DNA from: Salinicola corii
GTDB taxonomy: Bacteria; Pseudomonadota; Gammaproteobacteria; Pseudomonadales; Halomonadaceae
NCBI RefSeq assembly: GCF_008298015.1
Contig: NZ_VTPX01000007.1
Location: 1-64,000 of the forward strand
Direction: 5' to 3'
DNA: 64,000 bases
Positions 49,758 to 58,681 of this stretch are shown here, piece after piece. The translations under genes and the position numbers were made by a program. The notes beneath the pieces were generated by a model, which did no database searches, was not told where the DNA came from, and worked only from the letters and a program-made list of their open reading frames with translations. Each line of letters starts with the position of its first letter. Position 1 is the first letter of the stretch.

Positions 49758-49793
49758 GACAGGTCCTTGTGAATAGCAGCCTTGAAATCAAAA

Positions 49794-49849
49794 GCCGCCC
49801 CGGCGTTGGCATACCGAGCGACCCTGGAAAGGGAAACGGCCCCGGCGGC
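49794..49849 (-). terminator. Possible terminator after symporter gene
   Basis: GCCGCC/GGCGGC arms (49794-49799, 49844-49849) enclose a long loop, and on the minus strand the stem is followed by TTTT. The stem is short for its loop, so support is limited. Confidence 0.3.
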
Positions 49850-49853
49850 GCCC

Positions 49854-51413
49854 TCAGCGCAGCAGATAGACGATGATGGCGGTGAGCACCGAGACGATGA
49901 CGATGCCGATCATGACATCACGAGGTACCCGCTCCAATCCCTCTTTGGCGATGACCGCGATCCGTGCATCTTCGCCATCGGGTCGGTCGCCGGCGCCGAG
50001 TTGCACCTTCCAGAGCCAGGTGAAAAGCGCCGTGGCCGCGAACAGGATGCCGCCGATGATGGTGAAGTGGATCGGCAGCACGCCGGTTTCCACCAGCACG
50101 AACAGCACCGCGCTGAGCGCATGGCCGCTGGCTAGCCCCCGCAACGCCGCCGACGAGCCCAGCGACTTGACCCACAGTCCCATCAGGAAGGTCGCCACCA
50201 GCGGCGAGGCGACGAAGGCGAACACTTGCTGCAGATACGACCACAGCCCCGAGAAGTACTGGATCATCGGCCCCCAGAGTGCGGCGATGGCGGCCAGGAT
50301 GAAGGTACAGATTCGCCCCCATTTGGCCAGCTGGGCATCGCTGAGATTGGGTCTGGCCGGTTTGATGAAATCCAGCGTCAGCAGCGTCGCCGAGGAGTTG
50401 AGCGTCGAGGAGAGCGTCGACATCAGCGCCGCGATCAGGCCGGCCAGGATCAACCCGGTAAGCCCGGTCGGAGTGAACTCCTGCACCATTTTCGGATAGA
50501 CCTGATCGGGATGCTCGAGCCCCGGCAGCAGCGGTATCACCATCGCCCCGGGAATGGTCATGATGAAGATCGGCAACAGCTTCAGCGCCGCGGCGAAGAT
50601 CGAGGCCCGCCCCGCCGCCTGGATGTCCCGCGCGCCCAGCAGACGCTGAACCACGTACTGGTTCATCGACCAGTAGTAGAAGCCGACGATCGGGACCCCG
50701 GTGATCAGGCCCAGCCACGGCACACTGGGGTCGTCCAGCGGCCGAATCAGCGACAGCTTCTCCGGGCTGACCGCCTCCTTGACCGTCGACCAGCTGTAGT
50801 CGAAGTGGCCGAAGATGATCCAGGTCATCGCCGCCGACCCGCCGATCAGCACGCAGGCCTGCATCACGTCGGTGTAGACCACCGCGCGCAGCCCGCCGAA
50901 GGCGGTGTAGATGCTGGTGAACAGCGCCAGCAGCGCGCACACCTCCCACAGGTTGGTGCCGGGGATGAAGGTGGTGACGATCAGGCCACCGGCATAGAGC
51001 GTGCCGGCGGTATCGAGGATGATCGACAGGAACAGCGTGATCACCGAGAGATACTTGCGCAGCCGGGAGTCGAAGCGGCGCTCCATCAGTTCCGGCATGG
51101 TGGTGATACGGGCCCGCATCAGTACCGGCAGCACGAAGATGGCGGTGAACATCAGCACCACGCCGGCCATCCACTCGTAGTTGGCGGCGGAGATGCCGTG
51201 CTGGTAGGCGGCCCCGGGCAGGCCGATCAGCGTGTCCGAGGAGATATTGGAGGCGAACAGCGAGAAGCCGATCGCCAGCGGGCCCAGGCTTCTCCCCGCC
51301 AGGAACAGCTCCTCCGGCGTGGTCTTGCCCCGGGCCATCTTGTAGCCGATGAAGGTGACGATCAGGAAATAGGCCGCGATGACCGCAAAATCCCAGAATT
51401 GAAGATCATCCAT
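49854..51413 (-). CDS. Sodium/solute symporter (SSS family), sugar type
   Basis: A 519-residue membrane protein with 13-14 hydrophobic segments. SSS-family features: EELFLAGRSLGPLAIGFSLFASNISSDTLIGLPGAAYQHGIS (about 32-75), the sodium-binding AALMSTLSSTLNSSATLLTLDF region (about 330-352) and YTDVMQACVLIGG (about 173-185). SGLT-type members carry galactose, glucose or myo-inositol with Na+. The adjacent Gal-type dehydrogenase suggests an aldose substrate. The ATG at 51413 was chosen as it gives the family start MDDLQFWDFAVIAAYF; a longer frame has no support. Confidence 0.85.
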   Translation of the reverse strand: MDDLQFWDFAVIAAYFLIVTFIGYKMARGKTTPEELFLAGRSLGPLAIGFSLFASNISSDTLIGLPGAAYQHGISAANYEWMAGVVLMFTAIFVLPVLMRARITTMPELMERRFDSRLRKYLSVITLFLSIILDTAGTLYAGGLIVTTFIPGTNLWEVCALLALFTSIYTAFGGLRAVVYTDVMQACVLIGGSAAMTWIIFGHFDYSWSTVKEAVSPEKLSLIRPLDDPSVPWLGLITGVPIVGFYYWSMNQYVVQRLLGARDIQAAGRASIFAAALKLLPIFIMTIPGAMVIPLLPGLEHPDQVYPKMVQEFTPTGLTGLILAGLIAALMSTLSSTLNSSATLLTLDFIKPARPNLSDAQLAKWGRICTFILAAIAALWGPMIQYFSGLWSYLQQVFAFVASPLVATFLMGLWVKSLGSSAALRGLASGHALSAVLFVLVETGVLPIHFTIIGGILFAATALFTWLWKVQLGAGDRPDGEDARIAVIAKEGLERVPRDVMIGIVIVSVLTAIIVYLLR

Positions 51414-51678
51414 GAGCGCGTTCGCTTTTGATCTGTGGTTGTTTTGGCGAGCGATGTCGGCGCGATGGCACCAATGGCCATCCGTCGCGATGACGCCCAT
51501 TCAGGCGTTCACGATCCAAAGGTTAGTCAGCACACGGTCGAAATTCCATTCCCGGACAGCGGGTTGCATGACTCGGGAGTGCAAAAGGCGCCCGCCGCAT
51601 GGTCGACGAGCGCCTTGGCATTGCCAGATCACCAGGGACGATTGGCCCTTTCAGTCATACGAAAGATACGACCAATGT
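51414..51678. other. Intergenic region with a terminator
   Basis: 265 bases between the FAD/FeS gene end and the symporter start. Apart from the terminator at 51583-51616, it should hold the symporter promoter; I see no gene. Confidence 0.5.
51583..51616 (-). terminator. Intrinsic terminator after FAD/FeS dehydrogenase
   Basis: On the minus strand AAGGCGC pairs with GCGCCTT (51585-51591, 51610-51616) and the stem runs into TTTT. It lies 63 bases after the dehydrogenase stop. Confidence 0.65.
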
Positions 51679-54600
51679 CTAATGCGGATTGCCGGGTAAA
51701 GACGCCTCCAGCACTCTTGCCACGTGCAGCGCCTCGCGTCCGGCGCCGTCGAGAATCTGATGGCGGCAGCTGGTGCCGTCGGCCACGATCCAGGCGCCCT
51801 CGCCCGCTTCACGAACCGCCGGCAGTAGCGAAAGCTCCGCCATCTGTTGCGAGGCTTCGATATGCTCCGCCTCGTAACCGAAGCTGCCCGCCATGCCGCA
51901 ACACGAAGAGACGATCGCCTCGACCTCGAGCCCGGGAATCCAGTTCAGCACCGTCATCACCGGCGTGAAGGCCTCGAAGGCTTTCTGGTGGCAGTGACCG
52001 TGGACCTTGGCTCGACCGACCGCCAGCGGCTCGAGTGCCAGGTTCAGCCGCCCCGCCTGCTTCTCCGCGACCAGGAACTCCTCGAACAGCATGGCGGCCT
52101 CCGCCAGCCGCGTCCCCTCATCACCAAAACCATAGTGCAGAAACTCGTCGCGCAACGTCAGCAGGCACGAGGGCTCGAGCCCGACGATCTTGACGCCGCG
52201 TTCGACGTAGGGCATCAGGGTCTCGAGGGTGCGGCGTGCTTCTTCCTTGGCCCGATCCACGCGCCCTGCCGCCAGGTAGGTTCGTCCGCAACAGAGTGGC
52301 CGCTCGCCCTCATGGACGTTGAAATGGACACGGTAGCCCGCGGCTTCCAGCACGCGCCGCGCCGCGGCGGCGTTGTCGCCCTCGAAGTAGTTGTTGAAGG
52401 TATCGACGAACAGCAGCACCTCACCCGTTGGGTTTGCTGCCGGGTGATGAGGCTCAGCGCTAGCCGTCCTCAGATAATCTCCACTGAAAACCGGGAGCGA
52501 GCGCGCCTCGGCGAAGCCCAGCCAGCGCTTGCCGCGCCCGCCCAGCCAGGAAATCCCTTCGAAGCGCGCGGCGATCTTGCCCACATGGCGCATCCAGGGG
52601 GCGTAGCGCGGCAGCTCGGAGACCAGCTTGTCACGCCAACTCAGACCCTGTGCCCTGACCCGCGCCGCTCGCGCCTCGATCTTGAACTTGGCCATGTCGA
52701 CACCGGTCGGGCAGTCGCGCTTGCAGCCCTTGCAGGAGACGCACAGATCCAGCGCGTCGGCGACTTCATCGCTGGCAAGGCCCCGGTCGCCGACCTGGCC
52801 CGACAGCACCAGCCGCAGGGTATTGGCGCGCCCCCGGGTCAGATGTCGCTCGTCGCGGCTGATCCGGTAACTGGGGCACATGGTGCCAGCGTCGAACTTG
52901 CGGCAGTGGCCATTGTTGTTGCACATCTCCACCGCCTTGGCGAGGCCGTGGGCCGGATCGCCGCCGCTACCGGGCTCGCCCAGGGCACCGCTCAGCGGAT
53001 CGCGGGTCACGTCCCAGGCCGACCAGTCGAGCTCGGTGGCCACCGTAATGACCTGGTGATCGGCGGGAAAGCGAAACAGTCGCGCGTCATCCATCTTCGG
53101 CGTGTCGACGATCTTGTTGGGGTTGAAGCGGTTGTCCGGATCGAACAGCCGCTTGATCTCGCCGAAGGCGGCGTTGAGCCCGGCGCCGAACTGCCACGCC
53201 ACCCATTCGCCACGGCAGATGCCGTCGCCGTGTTCTCCCGAGTAGGCCCCCTTGTAGCGGCGGACCAGTTCGGAGGCCTCCTCGGCAATCGCGCGCATCT
53301 TGGCGGCACCGCCGCGACGCATGTCGAGAATCGGCCGCACGTGCAGCGTACCGACGCTGGCATGGGCGTACCAGGTGCCCTCGGTGCCGTGGCGATGGAA
53401 GACTTCGGTCAACCGTTCGGTGTATTCGGCCAGGTGCTCCAGCGGCACCGCGCAATCCTCGATGAACGACACGGGCTTGCCGTCGCCCTTCATGCTCATC
53501 ATGATGTTGAGCCCGGCCTTGCGCACGTTCCATAGCGCCGATTGCTCCGCGCCGGCGGTCAACCCGACCACGCTGCCCGGCAGCCCCAGATCGCCCATCA
53601 GCGTCTCGAGCGCCTTCAACTGGCGCAACTGCGAATCGAGATCCTCGCCGGCGAACTCCACCAGCAGCAGCGCATCCGGACGCCCGATCAGCGACTTCTC
53701 CACCGTGGGCCGAAACGCCGGATTCTCCAGCGCCAGTTCGATCATGGTGCGATCGACCAGCTCCACCGCGGCAGGGCCCAGCTCGACGATGTGCTGGGTC
53801 ATGTCCATCGCCTGGTAGAAGGTCGGGAAGTTGACCACGCCGAGCACCTTGTGTACCGGCAGCGGCGACAGCTTCAGGGTCAGCTTTCGCGTGAACGCCA
53901 GCGTCCCCTCCGAGCCGATCAGCAGGTGGGCGAAATTGGCCCGGCCTTCGGCGTCGTAGGGAATCGGATTGCGGCAGTCGAACAGGTCCAGGTTGTAGCC
54001 GCCGACCCGCCGCAGCACCTGCGGATAGTGCTCGCGGATCGCCGCCGCCTCGCGCTGGATAATGGCCGACACCGAACCGGCCAGCCCCGCCAACGCCGAG
54101 CCGGGCGCGATCTCGTCGAAGCGGCCGAACACCGCCTCGCGGCCATCCGCCAGCGCCGCCTCGAGCCCCAGCACGTTGTGAACCATGTTGCCGTAGCGGA
54201 TCGAGCGCGAACCGCAGGAGTTGTTGCCCGCCATGCCGCCGAGCGTGCACTGCGCCGAGGTGGAGACGTCCACCGGAAACCACAGCCCATGGGGCTTGAG
54301 CCAGGCGTTGAGATGGTCGAGCACCACGCCGGGCTCGACCGTGACGGTGCGGGCCTCGAGGTCGAGGTCGCCGATGCCGGTCAGCCAGCGGCTGGTGTCG
54401 ATCACCAGCGCCTCGTTGACGGTCTGCCCGCACTGGCTGGTGCCGCCGCCTCGCGGCAGCACCGGTGCGCCGAACTCGCGGGCGATATCCAGCGCCAGGG
54501 AGAGATCCTGCTGGTCCCTCGGCACCACGACGCCCAGCGGCATGATCTGATAGATCGAGGCGTCGGTGGCGTAGCGCCCGCGCGATCCGGCGTCGAACGC

Positions 54601-54699
54601 CACTTCGCCTTTCATTTCACCCCGCAGCCGACGCTCGAATTCGCTCATGGCGGCTTGTCGGGGCCGTCTTGCGACCGGACTTTTCGGCATCACGCTCAT
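51679..54699 (-). CDS. FAD- and Fe-S-containing 2-hydroxyacid dehydrogenase, YdiJ type
   Basis: A 1006-residue fusion of a D-lactate/glycolate oxidase-like flavoprotein and an iron-sulfur/CCG subunit. N-terminal PCMH FAD domain: VLPRGGGTSQCGQTVNEALVI (about 75-95) and GGMAGNNSCGSRSIRYG (about 153-169); FAD-linked oxidase C domain (about 280-550); 4Fe-4S pair with CVSCKGCKRDCPTGVDMAK (about 655-673); then CCG-type domains with CCGRTYLAAGR (about 800) and SCCGMAGSFGYE (about 930). YdiJ-like enzymes oxidise D-2-hydroxyacids such as D-2-hydroxyglutarate. AGGAGA precedes the ATG. It lies 12 bases after the class V aminotransferase gene, so both form an operon. Confidence 0.85.
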   Translation of the reverse strand: MSVMPKSPVARRPRQAAMSEFERRLRGEMKGEVAFDAGSRGRYATDASIYQIMPLGVVVPRDQQDLSLALDIAREFGAPVLPRGGGTSQCGQTVNEALVIDTSRWLTGIGDLDLEARTVTVEPGVVLDHLNAWLKPHGLWFPVDVSTSAQCTLGGMAGNNSCGSRSIRYGNMVHNVLGLEAALADGREAVFGRFDEIAPGSALAGLAGSVSAIIQREAAAIREHYPQVLRRVGGYNLDLFDCRNPIPYDAEGRANFAHLLIGSEGTLAFTRKLTLKLSPLPVHKVLGVVNFPTFYQAMDMTQHIVELGPAAVELVDRTMIELALENPAFRPTVEKSLIGRPDALLLVEFAGEDLDSQLRQLKALETLMGDLGLPGSVVGLTAGAEQSALWNVRKAGLNIMMSMKGDGKPVSFIEDCAVPLEHLAEYTERLTEVFHRHGTEGTWYAHASVGTLHVRPILDMRRGGAAKMRAIAEEASELVRRYKGAYSGEHGDGICRGEWVAWQFGAGLNAAFGEIKRLFDPDNRFNPNKIVDTPKMDDARLFRFPADHQVITVATELDWSAWDVTRDPLSGALGEPGSGGDPAHGLAKAVEMCNNNGHCRKFDAGTMCPSYRISRDERHLTRGRANTLRLVLSGQVGDRGLASDEVADALDLCVSCKGCKRDCPTGVDMAKFKIEARAARVRAQGLSWRDKLVSELPRYAPWMRHVGKIAARFEGISWLGGRGKRWLGFAEARSLPVFSGDYLRTASAEPHHPAANPTGEVLLFVDTFNNYFEGDNAAAARRVLEAAGYRVHFNVHEGERPLCCGRTYLAAGRVDRAKEEARRTLETLMPYVERGVKIVGLEPSCLLTLRDEFLHYGFGDEGTRLAEAAMLFEEFLVAEKQAGRLNLALEPLAVGRAKVHGHCHQKAFEAFTPVMTVLNWIPGLEVEAIVSSCCGMAGSFGYEAEHIEASQQMAELSLLPAVREAGEGAWIVADGTSCRHQILDGAGREALHVARVLEASLPGNPH

Positions 54700-54711
54700 G
54701 GCGATCTCCTG

Positions 54712-55983
54712 TCAGGCGCGAACGGCACCGGCCTGTGAGTGACCCGCCGATTCGCGAGTCGCCAGCTTGCGGGCCGCCGGCGTGCCGGGCGCCGGGTTCT
54801 CGGCGAAGAAGTCCAGCGCGGCCTGCACGCCGCTGCCGAACAGCTCGACCCCGCAGAGCTTGAGCCCGGCCTCGCAACCGCCAAGGGTGGCGATCAGGGT
54901 GAGGTCGTTGCAGTCGCCGAGGTGGCCGATGCGGAACATTCGCCCCTTGGCCTTGCCGAGCCCGGTCCCCAGCGACAGGTCGAACCGGTCGTAGATGGTG
55001 CGCCGGACCTCGTCGGCATCGATGCCCTCCGGCGTCACCACCCCGGTCAACACCGGCGAATAGAGCGCCGGCTCCTGGCACTGGATCTCCAGTCCCCAGG
55101 CGTTGACGGCGCGCCGCACGCCTTCCCCCCAGCGCTCGTGGCGAGCGAAGACCTGCTCCAGCCCCTCCTCCAGCAGCATTTCCAGCGCCTCGTTGAGACC
55201 GTAGAGCAGATTGGTGCTCGGCGTGTAGGGCCAGTAGCCATTGGCGTTGGCGGCGAGAATCTCGTCCCAGGCCCAGAACCCCCGGGGCATGGTCGAGCGC
55301 TGGCTGGCTTCGATCGCCTTGGGCGACAGCGCGTTGAAACTGATTCCGGGGGGCAGCATCAACCCTTTCTGCGATCCGGAAACGCTGACGTCGACGCCCC
55401 ACTCGTCGTGACGGTAGTCGGCGCTCGCCAGCCCCGAGATGGTGTCGACCAGCAGCAGCGCCGGGTGATCGGCGGCGTCGATGGCGCGGCGCACGGCGGC
55501 GATATCGCTGGTGACCCCGGTGGAGGTCTCGTTGTGCACCACGCACACCGCCTTGATTCGATGCTCGTGGTCTTGCCGCAGGCGCTCCTCGATCAGCTTC
55601 GGCTGCACGCCATGACGCCAGCTCTGGGACGCTGGCAAGGAGAGGAACTCCGGCTGGATCCCGAGACGCAGCGCCATCTGCTTCCACAGCGTGGCGAAAT
55701 GCCCGGTCTCGAACATCAGCACCGCGTCGCCGGGACTGAGCGTATTGGAGAGCGCCGCTTCCCAGGCGCCAGTACCCGAGGCCGGGTAGATGATCACCGG
55801 GTGCCGGGTCTGGAAGATCTTCTGGATGCCTCCCAGCACTTTCAGACCCAGCTCACCGAACTCCGGGCCTCGATGATCGATGGTCGGCAGACTCATGGCC
55901 CGCAGGATGCGATCCGGCACGGGCGACGGCCCCGGGATCTGCAGAAAATGGCGGCCGGAAGGGTGTTGGTCGAGCTCGAGCAT
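54712..55983 (-). CDS. Class V aminotransferase, serine/alanine-glyoxylate type
   Basis: A 423-residue fold-type I PLP enzyme: FLQIPGPSPVPDRILRAM start, HRGPEFGEL (about 40), the VHNETSTGV block (about 150) and the PLP lysine in SVSGSQKGLMLPPGIS (about 200). This is the serine-glyoxylate/alanine-glyoxylate aminotransferase group, which makes or removes glyoxylate by transamination. GGAGAT precedes the ATG at 55983. It is cotranscribed with the FAD/FeS hydroxyacid dehydrogenase and divergent from a GntR regulator, suggesting a small pathway for a 2-hydroxy or 2-oxo acid. The exact amino donor is not resolved. Confidence 0.8.
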   Translation of the reverse strand: MLELDQHPSGRHFLQIPGPSPVPDRILRAMSLPTIDHRGPEFGELGLKVLGGIQKIFQTRHPVIIYPASGTGAWEAALSNTLSPGDAVLMFETGHFATLWKQMALRLGIQPEFLSLPASQSWRHGVQPKLIEERLRQDHEHRIKAVCVVHNETSTGVTSDIAAVRRAIDAADHPALLLVDTISGLASADYRHDEWGVDVSVSGSQKGLMLPPGISFNALSPKAIEASQRSTMPRGFWAWDEILAANANGYWPYTPSTNLLYGLNEALEMLLEEGLEQVFARHERWGEGVRRAVNAWGLEIQCQEPALYSPVLTGVVTPEGIDADEVRRTIYDRFDLSLGTGLGKAKGRMFRIGHLGDCNDLTLIATLGGCEAGLKLCGVELFGSGVQAALDFFAENPAPGTPAARKLATRESAGHSQAGAVRA

Positions 55984-56257
55984 GGCGGCATCTCCAGAGG
56001 TAAACCAGAAGTGAAGCCAACGGCACGCCTCACATCGTTTTGTGGCACTCATATGGTTTTTTGCATTCATTACGCAATATGCCGAATAATCGCCCTCCGA
56101 CAAACCACGACATAAGTCGCAGGGCCCGACCGATAGCTCGGCGGCGGAACGCGGAGGCCGTTGGCGGGGTCGAAGATCGGTCGGTCGACCGCCGATGCGC
56201 AGTAGCCACGATCGAACGCTTGCGATAGAAAGAAGGGAAACCAACAGGGTTCAATGC

Positions 56258-56953
56258 ATGCAGACATCCGACGATACGGCGCTCGGCCTCGACGCACGAC
56301 CACTGCGCATCGAGCGCGCCGCGCTGCACGACAAGATCGTGGAGCGGCTACACGACCTGATCACCGAAGGCGGCCTGGAACCCGGCGAACGTATCAACGA
56401 ACGCGAACTGGCCGAGCGGCTGGCGGTGTCGCGCACGCCCCTACGCGAGGCGCTGCGCGTGCTGGCCGCCGAGAAGCTGGTGACGATCTCGCCTAACTAC
56501 GGCACTTTCGTGACCCGCATGACCCGCCAGGAGATTCGCGACACCTTCGAGCTGATGAGCGCGCTGGAGCGTTTCTCCGGCGAGCTGGCATCCCTCAGGA
56601 TCACCGTGGAAGAGCTGGCGGCCGTGCGTGAAGCCCATGAAGCGATGCTGGGCCACTGGCAGCGCCATGACCTGCCCGCCTACTACCATGCCAACCAGCG
56701 GATTCACGACCTGATCAACCGCGCTGCCCGCAACGACGCCCTGCGCCAGACGTACCTGTCGCTCAACCGGCGCCTCCACCCGCTGCGGCTCTCCTCCAAT
56801 CGCTCGGAAGCCAAGTGGCGCAAGGCGGTGGAGGAACATCGCGACATGCTGCGCGCGCTGGAAGCGCGTGACGGGCCTGCGTTGGGAGCGTTGATGGAGC
56901 GCCATCTGCTGGAAAAACGCGACGCGGTGCTGGCCGATTGGACGGACGAGTGA
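56258..56953 (+). CDS. GntR/FadR-family regulator
   Basis: A 231-residue regulator: winged helix (LHDKIVERLHDLITEGGLEPGERINERELAERLAVSRTPLREALRVLAAEKLV, about 23-75) and a helical FCD domain (about 90-220). It is divergent from the aminotransferase/dehydrogenase operon (gap 274 bases) and is its likely regulator. The ATG at 56258 was preferred to one 63 bases upstream, which lacks a ribosome-binding site; neither has an ideal one. The converging mtgA gene ends 14 bases after its stop. Confidence 0.75.
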   Translation: MQTSDDTALGLDARPLRIERAALHDKIVERLHDLITEGGLEPGERINERELAERLAVSRTPLREALRVLAAEKLVTISPNYGTFVTRMTRQEIRDTFELMSALERFSGELASLRITVEELAAVREAHEAMLGHWQRHDLPAYYHANQRIHDLINRAARNDALRQTYLSLNRRLHPLRLSSNRSEAKWRKAVEEHRDMLRALEARDGPALGALMERHLLEKRDAVLADWTDE

Positions 56954-56967
56954 GCAGGCCGGGGGGA

Positions 56968-57675
56968 TCAGTCGAGGCGCTGCAGGAAGGCGGTGCCGCC
57001 GAGCTGACGCATCTGACGCTGGATCCATGCCGCCCGCTGCTGGACGTGCGCCGAGGGTTGGGAAGCGCTCCAGCCGCGGGGGTTGGGCAGTATCGCGGCG
57101 AGTCGGCTGGCCTGGGACACGCTGAGATTGGCGGCGGAAGTGCCGAAATAGTGCTGCGCCGCCGCCTCCAGCCCGAACACGCCGGTATCCCACTCGGCGA
57201 TATTGAGATAGACCTCGAGGATGCGCTGCTTGGGCCATAGCGCCTCGAGCAGCAGCGTGAACCAGGCTTCCAGCCCCTTGCGGATCCAGCTGCGCCCCGT
57301 CCACAGGAACAGGTTGCGGGCGGTCTGCTGGCTCAGCGTGCTGGCGCCGCGCAGGTCGCCGCCGTCCGACCAGCTGGCGAGCGAGCGCTTGATCTGGGCC
57401 ACGTCGAAACCCCAGTGTTCGGGGAAGCGCTGGTCCTCCCCCGCCATCACCGCCACCTTGGCGTTGTCCGATAGCCGGGACCACGGCTCCCACTGCTGTT
57501 CGATGGTCAGGTTGTCTCCATGGAACCAGGAACTCACCTTGCGCTCCACCATCACCATCGAGCCGAACACCGGCACGAAGCGAAAGACCAGCGCGAACAG
57601 CACCGACAACCCCACGAAGGCCGCGATGGCGATCACCAGATAGCGAAGGAACGTGCGCGGCCAACCTGACGGCAT
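56968..57675 (-). CDS. mtgA: Monofunctional peptidoglycan transglycosylase MtgA
   Basis: A 235-residue family GT51 enzyme: N-terminal membrane anchor (about 8-33), then the glycosyltransferase motifs AGEDQRFPEHWGFD (catalytic Glu, about 82-95), GASTLSQQTARNLFLW (about 112-127), RKGLEAWFTLLLE (about 134) and RILEVYLNIAEWDTGVFGLEAAAQHYFG (about 155-182). It polymerises lipid II into glycan strands at the inner membrane. Length is normal for MtgA. The chosen start (57675) gives MPSGWPRTFLRY; longer frames run into intergenic DNA. Confidence 0.9.
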   Translation of the reverse strand: MPSGWPRTFLRYLVIAIAAFVGLSVLFALVFRFVPVFGSMVMVERKVSSWFHGDNLTIEQQWEPWSRLSDNAKVAVMAGEDQRFPEHWGFDVAQIKRSLASWSDGGDLRGASTLSQQTARNLFLWTGRSWIRKGLEAWFTLLLEALWPKQRILEVYLNIAEWDTGVFGLEAAAQHYFGTSAANLSVSQASRLAAILPNPRGWSASQPSAHVQQRAAWIQRQMRQLGGTAFLQRLD

Positions 57676-57841
57676 GAACGAGAGCTCGTGTTCGAAGAAG
57701 TAGGCGCCCAGTATAACAAGGGCTTGCTGGTATGGGTTCGTCTCGATCGCCTCGTCGCAACTCGTGCGCCGGCGAGCGTGCTGGCATGGTGCCATTCGGC
57801 CGATTACCGTGGTAGGCGCAGCCACCGACAGAGGATACCCG

Positions 57842-58666
57842 ATGCGAATCGACGACTTCATCCACCAGTTCAGCCTCGCCGATGCCGCCGCCGAGGCGCC
57901 GGTGACGGCGAAACGCCGTGCGTATGAAGCCCTGCATGCGCGACGCCGCGCTGTCGATCCCGCCGGGATGCAGGTTCGCAACGAACGTATCGCCGACGTG
58001 AAAGTCCGCCGATTCCAGCCCGCTCACTGCCGGACCGGCGTTGTCGTCTATCTGCACGGGGGCGGCTGGAACCTGGGTTCGGTCGACAGCCACCACGGTA
58101 TCACCGCCGATCTGGCCGAGCGCCTGCGGCGCGAGGTCATCAGCGTCGACTATCGGTTGCTGCCGGAAGCGAGCTACGCCGAGGCGCTGGCCGATTGCCA
58201 GGCCGTGGTCGAGACGACCGCGCCCGTCGCCGTCATCGGCGATAGCGCCGGCGGCCGGCTGGCGATCGATGTCGCCCATACCGGTGAATGGCAAGGCGTC
58301 CTCGGCCTGATCTATCCGGTGGTGGGAACACCTACCCTGGATACGCTGGGCGCGGATGCCCCGTTGCTGTCACGAGCGGACGTGCTCTCGCTATGGCAAG
58401 CGGCGGCACCTGACGTGCCGGCCATCGACACCGAGCGTCCGCCGGCCATGACCATCGAAGCCCTCGCGGTGGAGCGAGATCCGCTGACCCTGCCGTTGGA
58501 GCGGACCATCGGGAGCTGGCGCCAGGCCGGCGCCTCGGTGGGCTATCGCTGCGCGCCCGACATGGTGCATTCGGCGCTGCATGGTCACGCGGAACTACCG
58601 CTAATGCAGATCGCCTGGCAGGATTTCTGCCAGGCGATCGAGGGACGGCTCGACGACGGGGCCTGA
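57842..58666 (+). CDS. Alpha/beta hydrolase, HSL-type esterase
   Basis: A 274-residue alpha/beta hydrolase: oxyanion-hole motif YLHGGGWNLGS (about 70-80), nucleophile elbow AVIGDSAGGRL (about 130-140) and a late His in MVHSALHGH (about 241-249) with an acid near ERDPLTLPLERT. These are hallmarks of the hormone-sensitive-lipase-like carboxylesterases. Substrate unknown. AGAGGA precedes the ATG at 57842; the frame upstream is out of the usual length. It stands alone and converges with the betaine-binding protein gene (15-base gap). Confidence 0.8.
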   Translation: MRIDDFIHQFSLADAAAEAPVTAKRRAYEALHARRRAVDPAGMQVRNERIADVKVRRFQPAHCRTGVVVYLHGGGWNLGSVDSHHGITADLAERLRREVISVDYRLLPEASYAEALADCQAVVETTAPVAVIGDSAGGRLAIDVAHTGEWQGVLGLIYPVVGTPTLDTLGADAPLLSRADVLSLWQAAAPDVPAIDTERPPAMTIEALAVERDPLTLPLERTIGSWRQAGASVGYRCAPDMVHSALHGHAELPLMQIAWQDFCQAIEGRLDDGA

Positions 58667-58681
58667 ATCGTCCCCCTGGGT

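Noticed and set aside
51412-51968. Frames in the gap between symporter and FAD/FeS gene
   Set aside because: They cross the terminator at 51583-51616 and the 3' end of the dehydrogenase gene; composition is shadow-like.
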